From UBA1737 sp964474685 (GTDB lineage Bacteria > Bacillota_I > Bacilli_A > ML615J-28 > CAG-313): a stretch of 11,895 bases of DNA. Below, in pieces: positions 8,376-11,895 of this stretch. Position 1 is the stretch's first letter; each line of letters starts with the position of its first letter. Where the stretch lies: NCBI GenBank assembly GCA_964474685.1, contig CAYYTE010000037.1, positions 1 through 11,895 on the forward strand, read 5' to 3'. A model generated the notes under the pieces. The model searched no databases and was not told the origin of the DNA. It saw only the letters and a list, made by a program, of their open reading frames with translations. Position numbers and translations under genes: made by a program.

Positions 8376-8597
8376 ATGAAAACCAATAAAACACAAACAG
8401 TATTGTACATGTATGACTATTTGTTGCATAATAAAATGATTTCACAAGAATGCTTATCTTCATTTGGAGAAATATCAAACAAGACATTCTTACGCTATAT
8501 CGATGAAATAAGAAGTTTCTTTTCAAACTACTATATTGATTTTGATATTGTATATTCAAGAACAACAAAACAATTTGATTTAGTAGAACATAAATGA
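8376..8597 (+). CDS. Small stand-alone winged-helix protein, possible regulator
   Basis: A 73-residue protein I do not recognise by name. ATG 8376 is preferred to the in-frame ATG 8349 because AGGAG (8364-8368) is 7 nt before it, while 8349 has no comparable site. The sequence follows the pattern of an HTH_11/DeoR-type winged helix: a first helix (VLYMYDYLLHN), a short helix (MISQECLSSF), a recognition helix (SNKTFLRYIDEIRSFF), and a beta wing reading DFDIVYSRTTKQFDLVE. In larger regulators such a domain is followed by a WYL or PRD effector domain; here nothing follows and the gene stops with TGA. Translation of this frame would start 35 nt after comEC and it probably shares its transcript. 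What it binds is unknown, and a degraded larger regulator is a possible alternative. Confidence 0.75.
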   Translation: MKTNKTQTVLYMYDYLLHNKMISQECLSSFGEISNKTFLRYIDEIRSFFSNYYIDFDIVYSRTTKQFDLVEHK

Positions 8598-8645
8598 AAA
8601 CAACCTCCCCTTTAATGATTTATTAAAAAGTTTTAAACTAATTAC

Positions 8646-8674
8646 TTGTTTTCTTTTTACAAATGTGGTATAAT
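8646..8674 (+). promoter_or_regulatory. Sigma-A-type promoter of rpsT
   Basis: TTGTTT (8646-8651), a 17-bp spacer, then a perfect TATAAT (8669-8674) with an extended TGG in front of it. Transcription should start near 8681, leaving a leader of about 34 nt with the strong GGAGGTGA ribosome site at 8702-8709 before ATG 8715. This is the clearest promoter in the window and shows that S20 is expressed separately from the competence genes. Confidence 0.85.
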
Positions 8675-8714
8675 TTACTACGTTAAAGTATTAAATAGCT
8701 CGGAGGTGAGTACG

Positions 8715-8978
8715 ATGGCTAATATTAAACAACAAATGAAGCGTGATATTACCAACCAAAAGAAACGTGAATTAAATAATTCATTCAGATCTTCTTTAAA
8801 AACTGCTCAAAAAGCATTAGAAGTAGCTATAGCTAGTGGAAATAAAGAAGAGGCTTCGAAGGCATATAGCAATGTATGTAAGAAATTAGATAAAGCTGTT
8901 TCAAAATGCATCTTTCATAAAAACAAAGTTGCTAACCAAAAATCACGTTTAGCCAAAAAAGTGAATGCAATTGCTTAA
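8715..8978 (+). CDS. rpsT: 30S ribosomal protein S20
   Basis: S20 is a primary 16S rRNA-binding protein of the small subunit, folding as a three-helix bundle. The 87-residue length, the start MANIKQQMKRDITNQKKREL, the alanine-rich middle (KALEVAIASGNKEEA) and the lysine-rich end (FHKNKVANQKSRLAKKVNAI) are all typical of the family. An in-frame upstream ATG at 8646 is only the -35 region read as codons: GGAGGTGA at 8702-8709 and the promoter at 8646-8674 place the start at 8715. It is monocistronic with its own promoter and terminator and is convergent with holA. Confidence 0.97.
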   Translation: MANIKQQMKRDITNQKKRELNNSFRSSLKTAQKALEVAIASGNKEEASKAYSNVCKKLDKAVSKCIFHKNKVANQKSRLAKKVNAIA

Positions 8979-8992
8979 TTGGTAAATAAATG

Positions 8993-9017
8993 AACTGTCT
9001 AGATGGACAGTTTTTTT
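8993..9017 (+). terminator. Intrinsic terminator of rpsT
   Basis: AACTGTC (8993-8999) pairs with GACAGTT (9006-9012) around a six-base loop, followed by T at 9011-9017. Flanking AAATAAA (8984-8990) can pair with the T-rich tract downstream and lengthen the stem. It lies 14 nt after the rpsT stop. Confidence 0.88.
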
Positions 9018-9025
9018 ATTTATAG

Positions 9026-9061
9026 AAAAAGAGAAACCTGATTTTTTCAAGTTTCTCTTTT
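9026..9061 (-). terminator. Intrinsic terminator of holA
   Basis: AAAAGAGAAAC (9027-9037) and GTTTCTCTTTT (9051-9061) form a perfect 11-bp stem with a 13-nt loop. Read on the - strand, the stem runs into five T (9030-9026), and its first bases overlap the holA stop codon. Because the other arm also ends in TTTT it could back up rpsT termination from the opposite side. Confidence 0.8.
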
Positions 9062-10031
9062 AAATTGTTTTTAGACTTAATAGGAATAGTTCGAATCCAA
9101 CTTTTTTATCAATCATTCCATTTTTTTGTTGAATGTCGAAATCCGCTATTTTTGTTATATATTTCTTTAATGCTTCATTGTCAAAAGTTTTTGCATCTTT
9201 AACTAAATAATAAGCTCTTGCGGTTGATATTTGGTAAAACTTAGCTATATCACTTTGAGAGTATCCTTCTTTTAATAAGGATGAGGTTGTAAAGAGTTCT
9301 TTAAACTTATTTGTGACTAGGGCAATCATACCGGATATATCTTTAGTGTTTGCGAATATTTGTTGGTAGATGCTCTCAACTTTTTCAAAATTTTTGGATA
9401 TGAGTGCTTCAATTAGTTTAAATACCGCATTTGTAACATCCTCAGGTACTAATAAGCGTATTGTTTCTTTTGTAATTATACCATCATGTTTAGCAAAACT
9501 GATAATCTTTTCTAATTCATTATCCATTCTTGCTTGATCCCCATTTAGGTAATCTAAGAACACAGTTAAGGCATCTTCTCGTATTTCTATTTGTTCACTT
9601 GCAAGTCTTCGAATAATCCACCCTTTTAATTCGATTTCTTCTGCTTCTGGATAGTCAATGATTTCCGACACATTTCGTAATACTTTATAGTATTCATTTG
9701 ATAATGGAATCTCTATCCCACAACTGTTGATTAATAGTATTGTAGTATCTGAGGGATTCTTTAAATATTGTATAAATCTCTTGCCCGCTGGGGGAATGGT
9801 TTCTTTTGCTTGTTTTAAGAAGATAGGGTTATTCAAAATGATAAGTTTTAAGTCTTCTAAGAAGGGTACAGTCATACAATCATTGATTACAACATCAAGG
9901 GGAGTATCTGTCATATCATATTTAATAATCGTTGTTTTCTTTTTTTCTAAACTTTGTATAATTCTGGCTATTCGATTGCGAATGAAGATTTCGCTTTTTC
10001 CCGTAAATAAGTAAATTGTTTCGTAATCCAT
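9060..10031 (-). CDS. holA: DNA polymerase III subunit delta
   Basis: HolA (delta, YqeN in B. subtilis) is the clamp-loader subunit that opens the sliding-clamp ring so that the loader can place it on primed DNA. It has 323 residues, slightly short of the usual 330-350. Recognisable parts are the start YLFTGKSEIFIRNRI, the segment TVPFLEDLKLIILNNP that in the family forms the clamp-binding region, the central GDQARMDNELEKI stretch (the usual G-D-x-R-x-x-x-N-E-L-E-K signature), PEDVTNAVFKLIEAL, and the C-terminal collar domain. The ribosome site GAGG lies 8 nt before the ATG inside an inverted repeat. The gene is convergent with rpsT, and the degraded insertion-sequence region begins just upstream of it. 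Confidence 0.95.
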   Translation of the reverse strand: MDYETIYLFTGKSEIFIRNRIARIIQSLEKKKTTIIKYDMTDTPLDVVINDCMTVPFLEDLKLIILNNPIFLKQAKETIPPAGKRFIQYLKNPSDTTILLINSCGIEIPLSNEYYKVLRNVSEIIDYPEAEEIELKGWIIRRLASEQIEIREDALTVFLDYLNGDQARMDNELEKIISFAKHDGIITKETIRLLVPEDVTNAVFKLIEALISKNFEKVESIYQQIFANTKDISGMIALVTNKFKELFTTSSLLKEGYSQSDIAKFYQISTARAYYLVKDAKTFDNEALKKYITKIADFDIQQKNGMIDKKVGFELFLLSLKTI

Positions 10032-10056
10032 ATACTACCTCGCAAAGGTAGTATAT
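10030..10056. repeat. Perfect 11-bp inverted repeat over the holA -10 box, ribosome site and start codon
   Basis: ATATACTACCT (10030-10040) and AGGTAGTATAT (10046-10056) are exact reverse complements separated by CGCAA. On the - strand one arm contains the candidate -10 box, the other contains most of the ribosome site and the first two bases of the holA ATG. It could act as a DNA operator for a dimeric repressor or, if transcription starts further upstream, as an RNA hairpin hiding the start. Confidence 0.85.
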
Positions 10057-10078
10057 CACAATTATTTAAAAAAATAAA
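10050..10078 (-). promoter_or_regulatory. Candidate extended -10 promoter of holA
   Basis: On the - strand TATACT (10055-10050) is preceded by TG at 10058-10057, giving an extended -10. The hexamer 17 bp upstream, TTTATT (10078-10073), is a weak -35. A start near 10043 would leave a leader of only about 12 nt, just enough to hold GAGG. The -10 box lies within the 11-bp inverted repeat. Confidence 0.5.
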
Positions 10079-10233
10079 GTAGAATCATTCATAGTGTTTA
10101 AGATTTATGTTTAGGTTAGGTATTTATCTATTCTATTTTTGAAAAGGAAAAATGACCCTATAAAGAAGATAGTGGTTACAAAGGAGCATCACCTGAAGTA
10201 GTCAAGTAAAAGATTACACCAATAAAAATCGCT

Positions 10234-10647
10234 CTAATTCTCCATTTCGGTTTTAAATTGAACTGGGATTTCATAATTTAATGCGTAGGAGGGTCTTTCT
10301 TTATTATAATCCTCAACACACATTCCTATTAGTTCTGGAACATTGTAAGAATGGTTGTAAGAATGGTTAATCTTTAAATCGATAAACTATTCTTCTTTTA
10401 TCCAACCTTTTAATGATTCATTAACAAGATAACCAGTCGTTTTTTTTGCTCGACTCATACTTATTTTTATGTAATTATTATCTATAAACTCATTATAACT
10501 TATGGAAGCAGAGACTGAATCTAGATCTATGTGTAAAATTGTCGGTTCTTTTCACATATTTTTTATTATGTCTAATACATCATTAAAACAATCAAAATGT
10601 GGTTTAGTGTCTATGATAATTTGTAGCTTAAATTCTTTTTTGTACAT
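10234..10647 (-). pseudogene. Degraded IS3-family transposase (orfB C-terminal part)
   Basis: Read on the - strand from 10647 to the TAG at 10236-10234, one frame of 138 codons shows the end of an IS3-family integrase-like transposase. PTILHIDLDSVSASISYNEF corresponds to the usual ILHSDQGS stretch, KISMSRA to the SMSR motif, NESLKGWIKEE holds the catalytic glutamate, and YNKERPSYALNY with the PVQF end is the normal C-terminus. The Asp (10527-10525) and Glu (10419-10417) have exactly 35 residues between them, the D-35-E spacing of the family. It is broken by TGA at 10554-10552 and TAG at 10389-10387, and the G and Q after the Asp are replaced. The first catalytic Asp region and orfA are not recognisable. 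It is an inactive remnant. Confidence 0.85.
10343..10366. repeat. 12-bp perfect tandem duplication inside the IS3 remnant
   Basis: TTGTAAGAATGG occurs twice back to back (10343-10354 and 10355-10366). On the - strand it duplicates four codons in frame, giving NHSYNHSYN where the family normally has a single copy. It looks like a replication-slippage event. Confidence 0.9.
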
Positions 10648-11091
10648 GGATCAATTGATAATGCTATTTCGTTAAGTATTTCTTTTAAAAAATACGAATC
10701 GTATTTGGAACTACAATCTCTAAAGTCTTAGTTATTTTTTTCTGATTATTATAAAAATAAGATTTTATTTATTTTTAACTTGATATTTACACTTTTTTGC
10801 TTATATATAAGATGGATTAATTATTGTTATGGCCTTGTTTTAAACCTTTCGAGACAACGTGTATTCGAATGCATAAGTAATTATTTATCCAAATCTCGTA
10901 AACTTCATCACGTTTTACGATTATGAAGTATGGATATCTAACTTAAATGATGGATAATCTTTTTTAAGGAAAAAAATACTAAAATTATATCATAAATTAA
11001 GGTGGGAGTATCAAGATTCGAATCAGTTCAGAGTAGAAAGTATATAATGGTAGAATATGGGATTAAAATTTAAACTAAAATCCCTTTAAAA
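10648..11091. other. Non-coding insertion-sequence debris
   Basis: About 440 nt, very AT-rich, with no convincing gene on either strand. On the - strand a 40-codon open stretch ends with TAA at 10819-10817 (…EVYEIWINNYL…VVSKGLKQGHNNN). It might be a decayed orfA fragment of the IS3 element, but I cannot support that. An imperfect palindrome with GGGATT/AATCCC ends lies near 11060-11085. No tRNA, promoter or repeat array is seen. Confidence 0.5.
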
Positions 11092-11721
11092 TTATAGTAT
11101 ACAAAAAAGAGCTTCACAATCTCTATTATAACCGTATTCAACGTTATTTATTTTGTTTGCATAACTAGATATACTCGTAACATCATAAGCAATATATTCA
11201 TCTTCTATTATGGATTTACTCCAAAGTTTAAAGAATGTCATTCTTTCTTCATCTGTAATACTTTCAAATAGTTCACTGATGCGTTGTGAAGATAAAGATT
11301 CATCCAAGTAATGATAGTAATCATTGTACCAATATTTAAAATATTTCACAACATTTCCTTTAGAAATCATATACATGGCAAGCGATAGAATATAATTCCA
11401 TCTAGTAGACATAACGATTTGGAGTTTTTCTTTAAGGAAAGTAGTAGAAGCAATTTTATACAAAATATAAAAGGCACCATAAGATCTAATAGAATTAACT
11501 TCTAAGGACACGTTATTATTTGCTTTAAATATTTCGAATTATTTATTATTAGGAATAAGCATTCCTGTTGCGTTATCTTTTTTTCTAATGCCAACTTCAT
11601 CACTAGTAACTTTTCCATCTGATACTCTATCATAAGCTCTTACAGTATAATACACATAGATAGTATCACCAAACTATTTTTTGTAAGAAACCTTTTCTAG
11701 TGGCATTGGCACTTTTTGAAT
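11092..11721 (-). pseudogene. Degraded IS1634-type transposase, N-terminal part only
   Basis: One - strand frame running from 11721 to a TAA at 11094-11092 gives about 209 codons. It matches the layout of the N-terminal half of IS1634-type (IS4 superfamily DDE) transposases: an opening IQKVPMPLEKVSYKK; then GDTIYVYYTVRAYDRVSDGK; a RKKDNATGMLIPNNK stretch; and finally the first catalytic region IAYDVTSISSYANKINNVEY followed by GYNRD. It is interrupted by TAG at 11676-11674 and TAA at 11541-11539, so the longest uninterrupted piece (11511-11092, beginning at a GTG) is not a real gene. Homology stops abruptly after GYNRDCEAL near 11110, where the family continues into LPQINL. The remaining catalytic half is absent, and different debris follows. 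Not functional. Confidence 0.85.
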
Positions 11722-11766
11722 ATTATTAAGGAGATAATCAAGTTTCTACTTGAATACTATTATTTT

Positions 11767-11895
11767 TTAAGGAATTTTACGATTTAATAAGTGCAATTTG
11801 GATTCTAAGAAGAATATCTTACTATCTATATTGAAAAAAAGGCAAATTAAACTTTGAAGTGCAACACAGACCTTAGGAAATAATTCGTTGAATGC
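11767..11895 (-). pseudogene. Possible tail of an IS30-type element at the window edge
   Basis: A - strand frame enters from the right edge and stays open for 42 codons to TAA at 11769-11767, starting AFNELFPKVCVALQSL. The segment GTGTTGCACTTCAAA (- strand) resembles the end sequences I associate with IS30-type elements of Bacillota, whose transposase frames often read through as VALQ. AAGTGCAA is repeated in direct orientation at 11789-11796 and 11857-11864. Too little is visible for a firm call; it may be only non-coding debris. Confidence 0.25.

Noticed and set aside
8607..8630. TTTAAT-GATTT-ATTAAA hairpin after the winged-helix gene as a terminator
   Set aside because: Only A-T pairs in the stem and no following T run; too weak to call a terminator.
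8646..8714. An N-terminally longer S20 starting at 8646
   Set aside because: The extra 23 codons cover the promoter, leader and ribosome site; S20 of normal length begins at 8715.
535..10014. Short opposite-strand open frames inside uvrB, recD2, comEC, the winged-helix gene and holA
   Set aside because: Each lies wholly within a well-supported gene on the other strand, shows no recognisable motif and lacks a convincing ribosome site.
10387..10554. Alternative genetic code (TGA or TAG read through) in the transposase remnants
   Set aside because: TGA ends the winged-helix gene and TAG ends recD2 and comEC at expected lengths, and both TGA and TAG, as well as TAA, interrupt the remnants.
11006..11036. 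TTCGAAT with flanking bases like a tRNA T-loop
   Set aside because: The bases flanking the loop do not form a five-pair T stem on either strand, and no anticodon arm, D arm or acceptor pairing is visible nearby.
11060..11085. Near-palindrome GGGATT…AATCCC
   Set aside because: Inner positions mismatch and there is no T tract on either side; may be a remnant of an element end but nothing supports a function.
11092..11511. A 139-residue protein-coding gene on the - strand
   Set aside because: The frame continues upstream through in-frame stops with clear transposase similarity, so this is the longest surviving piece of a pseudogene and its GTG is not a real start.
1..11895. CRISPR array, tRNA/rRNA genes, riboswitch or toxin-antitoxin pair
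   Set aside because: I looked on both strands and found no regularly spaced repeats, no tRNA-like fold, and no leader with a recognisable aptamer; the small winged-helix gene has no partner gene.

Overview
This is an AT-rich bacterial chromosome segment using the standard bacterial code: TGA ends the small gene at 8376-8597 and TGG encodes Trp throughout. AGGAGG-type ribosome sites, a recD2 next to mnmA, a comEA-comEC pair and divergent-lineage UvrB, S20 and HolA sequences point to a low-GC Bacillota, perhaps a small-genome Bacilli lineage of the Erysipelotrichia/Izemoplasma/RF39 kind. That finer placement is inference. A run of exactly 100 N shows the sequence comes from a scaffolded assembly.

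Positions 1-5450 form a tightly packed + strand run: the tail of an unknown gene, then uvrB (nucleotide excision repair), mnmA (tRNA 2-thiolation) overlapping it by 20 nt, and recD2 (5'-3' DNA helicase) 15 nt further on. A strong intrinsic terminator follows at about 5467-5496. A second + strand unit, 5562-8597, holds comEA (dsDNA-binding DNA-uptake protein, here with a lipoprotein signal), comEC (membrane channel for transforming DNA, overlapping comEA by 41 nt) and a small winged-helix protein. No comEB-like gene lies between comEA and comEC. rpsT (ribosomal protein S20) then has its own clear promoter and terminator. holA (DNA polymerase III delta subunit) faces it on the - strand; its promoter and start lie in a perfect 11-bp inverted repeat.

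From about 10060 to the right edge the window changes character. It is an insertion-sequence graveyard with all recognisable transposase fragments on the - strand: an IS3-family orfB tail (10234-10647) with two nonsense codons and an internal duplication but intact D-35-E spacing; about 440 nt of debris; the N-terminal part of an IS1634-type (IS4 superfamily) transposase (11092-11721) with two nonsense codons and no C-terminal part; and at the right edge a short open frame that may be the end of an IS30-type element.

Taken together, the intact part groups DNA repair, recombination, replication and uptake genes. I see no convincing undescribed multi-gene system. The items most worth a second look are the holA start/promoter palindrome, the lipoprotein form of ComEA, the small winged-helix protein after comEC, and the possible pairing around the recD2 start.
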